Under the pieces are notes generated by a model, which saw nothing but the letters and a program-made list of their open reading frames with translations, made no database searches and had not been told where the DNA came from. A stretch of DNA of 64,000 nt from Clostridiales bacterium (GTDB lineage: Bacteria > Bacillota > Clostridia > Saccharofermentanales > Saccharofermentanaceae): NCBI GenBank assembly GCA_017940895.1, contig JAGAXM010000027.1, positions 1 to 64,000 on the forward strand, given 5' to 3'. Shown one piece after another: positions 28,537 through 38,576 of this stretch (position 1 is the stretch's first letter; each line of letters starts with the position of its first letter). The translations under genes were made by a program, and so were the position numbers.

Positions 28537-30293
28537 TGGAACGCAGTAAGATATACGACACGAAGTTTATACAGGGCAGCGATGAAGACGGCTTAAAGCA
28601 GGCGGCTTCATATATTAACGAAGGCCTTGTTGTAGGTTTTCCGACCGAGACCGTCTACGGACTCGGAGCCGATGCTCTTAATGCCGGAGCCGTAACGAAG
28701 ATATTCGAAGCGAAGGGAAGACCCGGTGATAATCCGCTGATCGTCCATATATGGGACAAGTCACAGATCAACGATCTTGTAAGTGAGATCACACCTGCGG
28801 CACAGGCACTTATCGATGCTTTTATGCCCGGACCGATCACGGTCATCATGAAGAAGAAGGAAGCCGTTCCCGATGAAGTGACGGCAGGTCTTGATACGGT
28901 CGGTATCAGAATGCCTTCGCATTCTCTTTGCAATAAGTTCCTTAAGCTGTGCGGCTGCCCCGTGGCGGCGCCTTCGGCAAATCTGTCCGGAAGTCCCTCT
29001 CCTACGACAGCCCTTCATGTAATGAATGATATGGACGGCTACGTAAGTGCCGTTATTGACGGCGGTGAATGTCAGGTCGGTCTCGAATCCACGGTAGTGG
29101 ATGCCACGGGAGAAGTTCCCGTTATCTTAAGACCCGGTGCCGTCACGTCCGCCATGATAGACGAAGCGCTCAAGACTCATTCCGAATATGCGGGTGCGCT
29201 TGCGAAAGGTCAGGTGCCCGCGTCGCCGGGAATGAAGTACAGGCATTACGCCCCCGGCTGCGAAGTGAAGATCCTGACTTTGCCGGAGAATATCGGTCAG
29301 ATCGATCCTCACGATGAGAAGTTGACGGATGAGCAGAAGCAGAAGCTGTTTGCCGTAGTGTCTCCGTTTATCCTCGAGGCTCAGGATATCCTTAAAGAAA
29401 ACCCTGCGGCCCGTATCGGTATCTTCGCGGGAAGTGAGGTCAAGGCACTCGCCGATATGGCAGGTGACGAGATCCTGAATTCTCACATAAACTTCTATAT
29501 CTACGGAAATACATGCGATGTCGAAGCGGCTTCACACAGCCTTTTCGACGGGTTGAGGCTGCTCGACAGGCAGGAGGTAGACATTATACTTGCGGCGGGG
29601 TTCAAGGGCGACGGGCTCGAGGTCGCGTATATGAACCGTCTGTCGAAAGCTGCGGGCAAGTCGGGCGACGACGTTCCTTCGAGGGCTTACGAAGAGCTTG
29701 AGAACGGTATCTCGCAGATCCCGCTCGATCATTTCGACGATCTGTTCACGGCGTCCGTCGTGTTCATAAGCGACGACGACTGCAACCTCGGAGCGATAAC
29801 GGAAGGCATTTTCACGGATCTTCTGAGACGTAAAGGACCTTTCTGCTGCGCCGAGAACGAGAAGATCGGCGCCGAGCTCTATGCGGAGTCCGCAGGTCTT
29901 TATGCGGGTGAGGGGAACAGTCCCGATGAGACCGCGTGCAAGGCATTCTCCCAGATCATGGACGGTACGATCGCGCATCATCTGTCCAGAAGAGCGGATG
30001 TGTCGGTCTATGACGGCAATGACCTTATCCTGACCATTAACGATTCGCAGGCGTATGAGATATTAAATTCATTTCCGGAGCTTCAGGGAAGAGTATATTC
30101 GCTCAGCTCCTACATGGCGTCCAAGGGCCTTGTAATGAAGGGTGATGACGGACGTATCGCTTCAGTTGCCGTTACGGATCCGTCGGGGGAGGATATCTTC
30201 ACTTATAAGCATACGGTGCTTGCGCTTAAGGCGTGGATAGAGATACTTTTCCCGTATATCCTTAAAGATCTCAATGCGATGAGATTCTGCTGA
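28536..30293 (+). CDS. Sua5/YwlC threonylcarbamoyl-AMP synthase fused to inactive LMW-phosphatase-like domain
   Basis: Residues 1 to about 225 are a YrdC/Sua5 domain making threonylcarbamoyl-AMP for tRNA t6A (TETVYGLG, KGRPGDNPLIVHI, SANLSG). A Sua5 C-terminal domain follows to about 375. Residues about 405-585 align with low-molecular-weight protein phosphatases such as YwlE. In the phosphate loop the catalytic Cys is Ser412 and the Arg is Leu418 (region FISDDDCNLGAITEGIF), while the acid-loop DPSG (Asp548) is kept. Activity as a phosphatase is therefore unlikely. In Bacillus the separate genes ywlC and ywlE are near neighbours, so a fusion is understandable. Fusion and loss are seen; function of the second domain is unknown. 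Confidence 0.85.
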   Translation: MERSKIYDTKFIQGSDEDGLKQAASYINEGLVVGFPTETVYGLGADALNAGAVTKIFEAKGRPGDNPLIVHIWDKSQINDLVSEITPAAQALIDAFMPGPITVIMKKKEAVPDEVTAGLDTVGIRMPSHSLCNKFLKLCGCPVAAPSANLSGSPSPTTALHVMNDMDGYVSAVIDGGECQVGLESTVVDATGEVPVILRPGAVTSAMIDEALKTHSEYAGALAKGQVPASPGMKYRHYAPGCEVKILTLPENIGQIDPHDEKLTDEQKQKLFAVVSPFILEAQDILKENPAARIGIFAGSEVKALADMAGDEILNSHINFYIYGNTCDVEAASHSLFDGLRLLDRQEVDIILAAGFKGDGLEVAYMNRLSKAAGKSGDDVPSRAYEELENGISQIPLDHFDDLFTASVVFISDDDCNLGAITEGIFTDLLRRKGPFCCAENEKIGAELYAESAGLYAGEGNSPDETACKAFSQIMDGTIAHHLSRRADVSVYDGNDLILTINDSQAYEILNSFPELQGRVYSLSSYMASKGLVMKGDDGRIASVAVTDPSGEDIFTYKHTVLALKAWIEILFPYILKDLNAMRFC

Positions 30294-30300
30294 AAATTGT

Positions 30301-30314
30301 AACAAACGTTTGTT
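30301..30314. promoter_or_regulatory. 14-base perfect palindrome before the rpsF promoter
   Basis: AACAAACGTTTGTT reads the same on both strands. It ends nine bases before the -35 hexamer of the first rpsF promoter and starts eight bases after the Sua5 stop. It lacks a T-run, so it is not a terminator. A regulator site is the simplest reading, without identity. Confidence 0.4.
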
Positions 30315-30323
30315 TGAAAATCG

Positions 30324-30352
30324 TAGACAAATGACATTTTGGCCGTTATAAT
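30324..30352 (+). promoter_or_regulatory. Promoter P1 of the rpsF operon
   Basis: TAGACA at 30324-30329 and TATAAT at 30347-30352 are separated by 17 bases, a near-consensus housekeeping promoter. Transcription from it would give a leader of roughly 190 bases before the rpsF start. Confidence 0.75.
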
Positions 30353-30430
30353 GTTCTCAAAACGGTTTTTGATTTGACGCAGATTACTAAGACTACGAGA
30401 GATTAAGAAAGAACAGATTAAGTATTTTAC

Positions 30431-30460
30431 TTGACTTTACGGCTTTTGCTGTGCTATTCT
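30431..30460 (+). promoter_or_regulatory. Promoter P2 of the rpsF operon
   Basis: TTGACT at 30431-30436 and TATTCT at 30455-30460, 18 bases apart, with an extended -10 TGC at 30452-30454. It lies about 90 bases upstream of rpsF and would give a shorter leader still including the S6:S18 hairpin. Confidence 0.5.
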
Positions 30461-30492
30461 CACCCTTGCGGTTTTTTAAGACGGCCGCATAT

Positions 30493-30534
30493 CCTTGTTC
30501 GATACTAAGATATCGGACCGAATGACCATAAGGA
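30493..30534 (+). promoter_or_regulatory. S6:S18-type leader hairpin before rpsF
   Basis: CGATA (30500-30504) pairs with TATCG (30511-30515). The 3' side has the bulge GACCG (30516-30520), and GTT upstream pairs with AAT. CCTT (30493-30496) can pair with AAGG (30530-30533) of the ribosome site. A hairpin with a CCG-containing 3' bulge is the published binding motif for the S6:S18 complex in rpsF leaders, so autoregulation of the operon is likely. The TGCGG/CCGCA pair at 30467-30489 forms a further stem. Confidence 0.6.
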
Positions 30535-30546
30535 GGTGAATATTTT

Positions 30547-30834
30547 ATGGCAAATCAGTATCAGTTGGTAGTAGTTCTCAATCCTGCTTCCGGCGAAGAG
30601 GCTGTAAACGCTCTTATCGAGAGCATTCAGTCCAAGATCGCTAAGGTTGGAACAGTTGATGCTCTCGACAATCTCGGAACAAAGAAGCTTGCTTACGAGA
30701 TCAATGATGCTAAGGAAGGAACATACTTCAAGGTTCTTTTCACAGCACCCGTTGAGTTCCCCAGAGAGCTTGAGCGTGTTCTTAAGATCACTGCAGGCGT
30801 TCTTCGTTTCTTAGTTGTCCGCGTCGGTGAGTAA
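30547..30834 (+). CDS. rpsF: Ribosomal protein S6
   Basis: Small-subunit protein of 95 residues that pairs with S18 on the 16S central domain. The sequence shows the S6 pattern QYQLVVVLNPASGEEAVNAL and GTKKLAYEINDAKEGTYFK. AAGGAGGTGA upstream is a very strong ribosome site. First gene of rpsF-ssb-rpsR. Confidence 0.97.
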   Translation: MANQYQLVVVLNPASGEEAVNALIESIQSKIAKVGTVDALDNLGTKKLAYEINDAKEGTYFKVLFTAPVEFPRELERVLKITAGVLRFLVVRVGE

Positions 30835-30858
30835 AACCCCGATCACGGAGGAAGAGAC

Positions 30859-31413
30859 ATGAACAAAGTTATTTTAATCGGAAGACTTACTAAGGATCCT
30901 GAAGTCAAGAATACTGCTTCGCAGGTTACTGTATGCAGATTCACGATTGCCGTTGACAGACGTTTCAAGGATAACAACGGTCAGCGCCAGGCAGACTTCA
31001 TCAGTTGTGTTGCTTGGAGACAGACAGCAAACTTCATCAGTTCTTATTTCCATAAGGGCTCGAAGATCGCTGTAGTCGGAAGCATTCAGACAAGAACTTA
31101 TGACGATAACAGCGGTCAGAAGCGTTACGTCACCGAGGTAGTTGTTGACGAGGCAGAGTTCGCAGATTCCGCGAACGGTGCAGCTAACGGCACAGGTAAT
31201 GCCGGAGCACGTCCTGCTTACAATAACAACAACGGCGGTTATCAGAGATCTTCGTATGATGCACCTGCAAGCGGAACAGCTGCACAGGCTCCCGTAGCAC
31301 CTAACAGACAGATCAATCCGGATATGGGCGGTGACGATTCATTCTCCGGATCCGATGACGAGTTAAGTCTCCCATTCCCCATCGACGACGATGCGGGTAA
31401 CATCAGTTTTTAA
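30859..31413 (+). CDS. ssb: Single-stranded DNA-binding protein
   Basis: OB-fold protein of 184 residues. The OB domain runs to about 105 (MNKVILIGRLTKDPEV, FISCVAWRQTANF). A low-complexity Gly/Asn/Ala linker follows, then an acidic tail. The tail ends in DDDAGNISF rather than the usual DDDIPF, though LPFPIDDD is just inside; the end Phe is kept. This tip binds partner proteins, so the variant may matter. Conserved position between rpsF and rpsR. Confidence 0.96.
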   Translation: MNKVILIGRLTKDPEVKNTASQVTVCRFTIAVDRRFKDNNGQRQADFISCVAWRQTANFISSYFHKGSKIAVVGSIQTRTYDDNSGQKRYVTEVVVDEAEFADSANGAANGTGNAGARPAYNNNNGGYQRSSYDAPASGTAAQAPVAPNRQINPDMGGDDSFSGSDDELSLPFPIDDDAGNISF

Positions 31414-31426
31414 GGAGTAAAGACAA

Positions 31427-31705
31427 ATGGCTGAGAACAATGTTAGAGAACCCAAGGCCGGCCGCGAATTCAGCGGTAGTCCGATGAGACCCAGAAGAAA
31501 CAGAAGAAAGACTTGTTCATTCTGCGCTGAGAAGGTAGAGCAGATCGATTTCCTCGATTCTACACGTCTTGGCAAGTACATCTCTGAGAGAGGCAAGATC
31601 CTCCCCAGAAGAATGACAGGAACATGCGCTAAGCACCAGAGAGAGCTCACAACAGCAATCAAGCGTGCTCGTCAGATCGCTCTTCTGCCTTACGATGCAG
31701 GCTAA
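31427..31705 (+). CDS. rpsR: Ribosomal protein S18
   Basis: Small-subunit protein of 92 residues with a basic N-terminal extension. The core [19 protein letters not shown] and [19 protein letters not shown] is characteristic; the N-terminal Cys pair is that of the zinc-binding form of S18. End of the operon: a strong terminator starts 40 bases later. Confidence 0.97.
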   Translation: MAENNVREPKAGREFSGSPMRPRRNRRKTCSFCAEKVEQIDFLDSTRLGKYISERGKILPRRMTGTCAKHQRELTTAIKRARQIALLPYDAG

Positions 31706-31744
31706 TAGACAGATAGAAAAAGCCTATCGGATGGTATATAATTA

Positions 31745-31773
31745 TCGGGCACCTCAAGGGGTGCCCGATTTTT
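31745..31773 (+). terminator. Rho-independent terminator after rpsR
   Basis: A nine-base-pair stem TCGGGCACC / GGTGCCCGA with a six-base loop is followed by TTTTT. It ends the rpsF-ssb-rpsR transcript before rplI. A TATAAT at 31737-31742 sits just before it without a clear -35. Confidence 0.9.
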
Positions 31774-31800
31774 AATTTTAAGACACTTTCGGAGGGATAT

Positions 31801-32244
31801 ATGAAGGTAATTCTTTTACAGGATGTTAAGGGACTCGGCAAGGAAGGCCAGGTCGTAGAAGTAAGTGACGGATACGGCAGAAATTTCCTGTTGAAGAAGA
31901 AGCTCGCGAAGGAATCTTCCGTTGCTAATTTGAACGAAGTAAAGCTCAAGCAGGGTGCACGTGCAGAGCACGAGAAGAGAGCTTTGCAGGCTGCCGAGGA
32001 CTTAAGCAAGGATCTGGGCGGTAAGAGCTTCACATTGAAGATGAAGAGCGGCGAGGGCGGAAAGCTCTACGGCGCAGTTACAAATGCGGATATTTCCGAT
32101 CTTCTTAAGAAGAACGGTTACGATATAGAGAAGAAGCAGGTAGTTATCGAGGCTCCCATCAAGGCTGTAGGTACATTCGGTGTTAGAGTCAAGCTTCACC
32201 CCAAGGTATCCTGCCAGATCAACGTTGAGGTTGAGTCACTTTAA
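31801..32244 (+). CDS. rplI: Ribosomal protein L9
   Basis: Large-subunit protein of 147 residues with the normal two-lobe layout: N-terminal [25 protein letters not shown], connecting helix, and a C-terminal domain. TTCGGAGGGATAT precedes the ATG. In most Firmicutes the c-di-AMP phosphodiesterase gdpP and yybS precede rplI; here they are absent. Stop and dnaB start overlap as TAATG. Confidence 0.96.
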   Translation: MKVILLQDVKGLGKEGQVVEVSDGYGRNFLLKKKLAKESSVANLNEVKLKQGARAEHEKRALQAAEDLSKDLGGKSFTLKMKSGEGGKLYGAVTNADISDLLKKNGYDIEKKQVVIEAPIKAVGTFGVRVKLHPKVSCQINVEVESL

Positions 32245-33863
32245 TGTCTGACCGGGATCTTCAGGACAATCTCATAGATGAGATTCCCCAGCAGCCTTCA
32301 CAGGCTGCATCTTATAATGCTTTGGAGGCCGAGAAGGCAGTCCTTTCTCTTTGCATGAGAAATAAAGAGGCTCTCGACAGTTCCGTTGTTAAGGCTGTCG
32401 CCCCCGGAGATTTCACTGATCCGAAACATGAGCTTATCTTTAAGGCCATATCCTCCATCTATATGGATAACAGGCGTGTAGACCGTGTAGGTGTATGCGA
32501 GTGGCTTCGAACCGAAGGACTTATCGATAAGGCGGGAGGAGACAAGTATGTTTATGACGTCGCCAATTACAGCGACAGCGTCATGTCTCTTCTTGATACA
32601 TATGTCAGCGCCGTAACGGCCAATGCACAGTCCAGAAAGCTCCTTGCGACCCTTAACGAGCTTACGGCTGAGGCCAAGAAACGTAAGACATCCGTTAACG
32701 ATATCGTCGACCTGGGCGTCGCAAGACTCAATCTTCTTAAGACCAAAGACGATACGAGCGGATTCGAGCCTCTGGCAGATATCCTTAAACGTAACATCAA
32801 TAACCTCAAGGAAGCCGCGCACGGCGGCGGAGACCGTAACGTCGTTAAGACCGGTTTCTCTTATCTTGATAACATTACGGGCGGTTTTAAGCCCGGCTCG
32901 ATCAATGTCATCGCGGCAAGACCGGGTATGGGTAAGACGGCACTTGTTCTTAATATCGCTACCAATGTAGCGGGTATTTACGGTAAGAAGGTAGCGATCT
33001 TCTCACTCGAAATGAGTAAGAGCGAGATCGCGAACCGTATTCTCGCCGCTCAGTCCAAGACGAACTTCAAGAAGATACAGCGTGCCAATATCTCTCCGGA
33101 AGACGAGGCTGATCTCGAGGAGACTTTGGGGCGTATCTCTCCCATGCCTATCTATATCGATGAGAAGACGGATACCAATCCTCTGGATATCATGTCCAAG
33201 TGTAAGGAGCTGATCGCCGAGGGACCTTTGTCTCTTGTTATTATCGACTATCTGCAGCTTCTTACTTACCCAGGAAAGGAAAGCGGCTCAAGACAGAATG
33301 AGATCGCTGCGATATCCCGTGCACTCAAGGTGCTTGCCAAGGATCTTCAGGTTCCGGTAATTGCTCTGTCACAGCTCAACAGAGGTACCGAGAACGGAGA
33401 TGACGACGACCATATTCCTACTCTGGCGAACATCAGAGATTCGGGTGCGATCGAGCAGGATGCCGACTGTGTAATCTTTATTCACAGACCCGATTACTAT
33501 AACAAGAAGAAGGATTCGACGAACAAGCCCATGTTCGAGGATGCACAGCTCATCGTCGCCAAGAACAGACACGGTGAGACGGATACCGCTTATGTTAAGT
33601 GGTACGGCGCCAAGACCTTGTTTATCGAGCCTGACCGTAAAGGCGATCCTCAGGATCCCCAGGGCGGACAGGGTTCGTCTTACACCAGGACGACCACGTC
33701 CGACAGTGCGGCGGGCGATTACCATTTCGAACCGGAGCCGGAACCTGAATCTTATGAGCCGGAGCCTGTGCCGGAAGAGGATGACGGATTCATGGACAAC
33801 AGCGAGAACGATGAGTTCTTCGGTGAAGGCGAAGTCCATGATGATCTGCCGGGCGATTATTGA
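32244..33863 (+). CDS. dnaB: Replicative DNA helicase
   Basis: Hexameric fork helicase (DnaB, named DnaC in Bacillus). The N-terminal domain is followed by a RecA-type domain with Walker A ARPGMGKTAL (GMGKT at residues 228-232) and the DnaB blocks SLEMSK, IDYLQLL and SQLNRGTE. A C-terminal tail of about 70 residues is rich in Pro, Glu and Asp (EPEPEPESYEPEP), beyond the usual 440-460 residues, so the 539-residue length is explained by this tail. It overlaps rplI by one base and tilS by one base. Confidence 0.95.
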   Translation: MSDRDLQDNLIDEIPQQPSQAASYNALEAEKAVLSLCMRNKEALDSSVVKAVAPGDFTDPKHELIFKAISSIYMDNRRVDRVGVCEWLRTEGLIDKAGGDKYVYDVANYSDSVMSLLDTYVSAVTANAQSRKLLATLNELTAEAKKRKTSVNDIVDLGVARLNLLKTKDDTSGFEPLADILKRNINNLKEAAHGGGDRNVVKTGFSYLDNITGGFKPGSINVIAARPGMGKTALVLNIATNVAGIYGKKVAIFSLEMSKSEIANRILAAQSKTNFKKIQRANISPEDEADLEETLGRISPMPIYIDEKTDTNPLDIMSKCKELIAEGPLSLVIIDYLQLLTYPGKESGSRQNEIAAISRALKVLAKDLQVPVIALSQLNRGTENGDDDDHIPTLANIRDSGAIEQDADCVIFIHRPDYYNKKKDSTNKPMFEDAQLIVAKNRHGETDTAYVKWYGAKTLFIEPDRKGDPQDPQGGQGSSYTRTTTSDSAAGDYHFEPEPEPESYEPEPVPEEDDGFMDNSENDEFFGEGEVHDDLPGDY

Positions 33864-35380
33864 TGGCGCTGTCCGTGTTTGCCGACAAAGTTTATGAATA
33901 CTGCACCGACAAAGGTCTCTTTGTCGGTGTTTCGTGTATTGTAGCGGGTCTTTCCGGAGGTCCCGATTCCGTGGCGCTTATAAGTGTTTTATCGGAGATC
34001 GCACAGAACAAGCGTGACTTCCCGAAGGTGCTTGCCGTTCACGTTAACCACGGCCTGAGGGAAAGCGCCGGCGATGACGAATACCTGGCATTGTCTTTGT
34101 GCGATAAGCTCGGGATTCCATGCAGGGTGTTCAGTTACGACGTAAGGCAGGAGGCTTCTAAGCTCGGAAGAGGACTTGAAGAGACCGGCCGCATATTAAG
34201 ATATGAGACCTTCGGACAGTGTGCAGAAGAAGAGGCGGGCAGCCTCGGTGTAAGCCGCGATACGGTCAGGATAGCCACCGCTCACCATAAAGGGGATCTT
34301 ACGGAGACCTTTATGATGAATCTGTTCAGAGGAGCGGGTCTTGAGGGTCTTACGGCGATGACGTCAGATTCCGGGATCATCCGTCCGCTGCTTAATGTAA
34401 GCAAGGACGAGATCTTTTCGTACCTTAAGGAGAACGGGATCTGCTATGCGGTGGATGAGACCAATCTTGAATCCGATGTGACGCGTAACAAGTGGCGTAA
34501 CGAGATCATTCCCATTATAGGGGAAGTATCCGTCAAGACTCCCGAGGATGCCGTGTGTGATACATACAGGCTGCTGTCACGTGATGAGGAATTCATAACC
34601 GGGGCGGCAAATGAGGCTTACGGAAGATGCGCTGTAAGGGAAGGCAGATACGTTTTCCTTAAGACGGATCGAGTCTGTGCGCTTCATCCCGCGCTCGGCA
34701 CGCGTGCCGTAAGACTTCTGTGGGAAGAGACGTTCGGCAATCTTACCGACTTCGAGATGAAGCATGTCGACATCGTTATGGGGCTTATAAGCTCACAGTC
34801 GGGCACGAGAAGCGCGGATATGCCTTTCGGAAGGACGGCTGTGGTATGTAACTCTCTGCTGGGGTTCACAGACGGCGGCGACGGAACAGGGCTTGCCTGT
34901 GCGATGGCCACATATATGGGATTTCCTGCCGTTCCGTCAGGATTCGGCTTTCATGTGAACGTAAATGAGCTTCTAAACGGGGCGCGAACCTTTGATTTGC
35001 CCGATTCCGAACTTGTTATAGAGGCGTCTGTCGTTGAGAATAACGAGGCTATAGTATATAATACTTATTCGTGGATTTGCGCCGAAGAAGACCTTGATAT
35101 CGGTGTAAGTCCGGCCGAAGGGACCATCAGGAAGGCGGGAAGCCCGATCAATGCCGATATACGTAAGGTAATGAGCGACCTGAAGGTGCCGAGGGATGCC
35201 AGACAGCATCTGATAGCCGTAAGTTCCGGCGGGAAGATACTGTGGGTGCCCGGGATCGGTCACACCGACGGCTTCGTGTCTTCGAAGTCACGGGACAAAT
35301 GGCTCGGGCAGGAGGGGAATGCCTCTAAGGGCAGACTCATAAGGCTCGAAGTCTTAAGAAAGGAACAGACGGGTGGATAA
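33863..35380 (+). CDS. tilS: tRNA(Ile)-lysidine synthase
   Basis: Attaches lysine to C34 of the tRNA(Ile) that reads AUA. The PP-loop ATP-binding motif SGGPDS is at residues 31-36, and the blocks AVHVNHGLR and ATAHHKGDLTET follow; the C-terminal domain with an ATIRKAGSPI-like region is present. Length 505. ATG 33863 is preferred to the TTG at 33860 because it forms the usual TGATG overlap with the dnaB stop. Part of the dnaB-tilS-hpt-ftsH row. Confidence 0.92.
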   Translation: MALSVFADKVYEYCTDKGLFVGVSCIVAGLSGGPDSVALISVLSEIAQNKRDFPKVLAVHVNHGLRESAGDDEYLALSLCDKLGIPCRVFSYDVRQEASKLGRGLEETGRILRYETFGQCAEEEAGSLGVSRDTVRIATAHHKGDLTETFMMNLFRGAGLEGLTAMTSDSGIIRPLLNVSKDEIFSYLKENGICYAVDETNLESDVTRNKWRNEIIPIIGEVSVKTPEDAVCDTYRLLSRDEEFITGAANEAYGRCAVREGRYVFLKTDRVCALHPALGTRAVRLLWEETFGNLTDFEMKHVDIVMGLISSQSGTRSADMPFGRTAVVCNSLLGFTDGGDGTGLACAMATYMGFPAVPSGFGFHVNVNELLNGARTFDLPDSELVIEASVVENNEAIVYNTYSWICAEEDLDIGVSPAEGTIRKAGSPINADIRKVMSDLKVPRDARQHLIAVSSGGKILWVPGIGHTDGFVSSKSRDKWLGQEGNASKGRLIRLEVLRKEQTGG

Positions 35381-35886
35381 GCTTGATCTAATGATCCCTG
35401 AAGAAGAGATCATCAACAGAGTCAAAGAAGTAGCCGATCAGATCAGCCGTGACTATAACGGCGAGCCTGTGACTGTCATAGGCGTTCTTACCGGTGCTTT
35501 TATATTCTGTGCGGATCTTGTAAGGAATATGAGCGTGCCCGTTAACATAGATTTTGTTCAGGTCTCAAGCTACATCGGTGATACTTCCACAGGTGAGCTT
35601 AAGATCAAGAAGGACATCTCGACCGACATCAAGGGTAAGAATGTCCTGATAGTTGAAGACATTATAGATACGGGAAGAACGCTTCTTAAGCTTCGGCAGA
35701 TGCTTAATGAGCGCGGACCCAAGTCAATAAAGATATGCACCGCATTTGATAAGCCGAGCAGAAGAGTGGTGGAGCTCGTACCGGATTATAACTGCTTTAC
35801 TATCCCGGACAGCTTCGTCGTCGGTTACGGCCTGGATTATGACGGTGAGTATCGCCAGTTTAAAGATGTAAAGATAGTGAGGATAG

Positions 35887-35906
<20 letters not shown>
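35373..35906 (+). CDS. hpt: Hypoxanthine phosphoribosyltransferase
   Basis: Salvages hypoxanthine and guanine with PRPP. The PRPP-binding motif VLIVEDIIDTGRTL is complete and the 177-residue length is normal. Start GTG 35373 overlaps tilS by eight bases, with AAAGGAA about seven bases before it. In the same order as in Bacillus (tilS-hpt-ftsH). Confidence 0.95.
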
Positions 35907-37983
<2,077 letters not shown>

Positions 37984-37991
37984 GGTGAATG

Positions 37992-38576
37992 ATGAAGGCT
38001 CTTGAAGACAAGATTCGTGCCGAAGGCGAGGTGCTTACAGGAGACGTCCTTAAAGTAGGAAGTTTCCTTAACCAGCAGGTCGATACCGACTTCATGAATC
38101 TTATCGGTCAGGAGGGTGCAAGGATCTACAAGGATGCCGGCATCACAAAGGTGCTGACCATCGAGGCTTCCGGCATAGCGGTTGCTTTCGCTGTCGCTTC
38201 CAATCTTCACGTTCCCATGGTATATGCCAAGAAGTACGGCGGCACTAATATATCCTCCGAGGTATACAAGACGTCCGTCTATTCTTATACACACAAGAAG
38301 ACATTCGATATCGTAGTAAGCAAGAAGTACATCAAGCCCGACGATGTCATACTGCTCGTCGACGATTTCCTTGCTCTCGGTAATGCGTTGAATGGACTTA
38401 TCCATATCGTGGAGCAGTCCGGAGCCTCTCTTGCAGGTGCTCTTATCGCGATCGAGAAGGGTTATCAGCAGGGCGGAGACCTCTTAAGAGAAGAGGGCAT
38501 CAGGGTAGAGTCGCTCGCGATAATCGATTCCATGGAAGACGGACAGATCGTCTTCAGGGATGACGGACAGTCATGA
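37992..38576 (+). CDS. xpt: Xanthine phosphoribosyltransferase
   Basis: Converts xanthine to XMP with PRPP. The PRPP site is VILLVDDFLALGNAL and the N-terminus MKALEDKIRAEGEVLTGDVL matches Xpt closely. ATG 37992 is preferred to the adjacent ATG 37989 because of the GAGGTGA at 37982-37988. No guanine riboswitch is upstream, unlike xpt in Bacillus; here it is read through from ftsH, eight bases away. The stop overlaps the next gene by ATGA. Confidence 0.93.
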   Translation: MKALEDKIRAEGEVLTGDVLKVGSFLNQQVDTDFMNLIGQEGARIYKDAGITKVLTIEASGIAVAFAVASNLHVPMVYAKKYGGTNISSEVYKTSVYSYTHKKTFDIVVSKKYIKPDDVILLVDDFLALGNALNGLIHIVEQSGASLAGALIAIEKGYQQGGDLLREEGIRVESLAIIDSMEDGQIVFRDDGQS

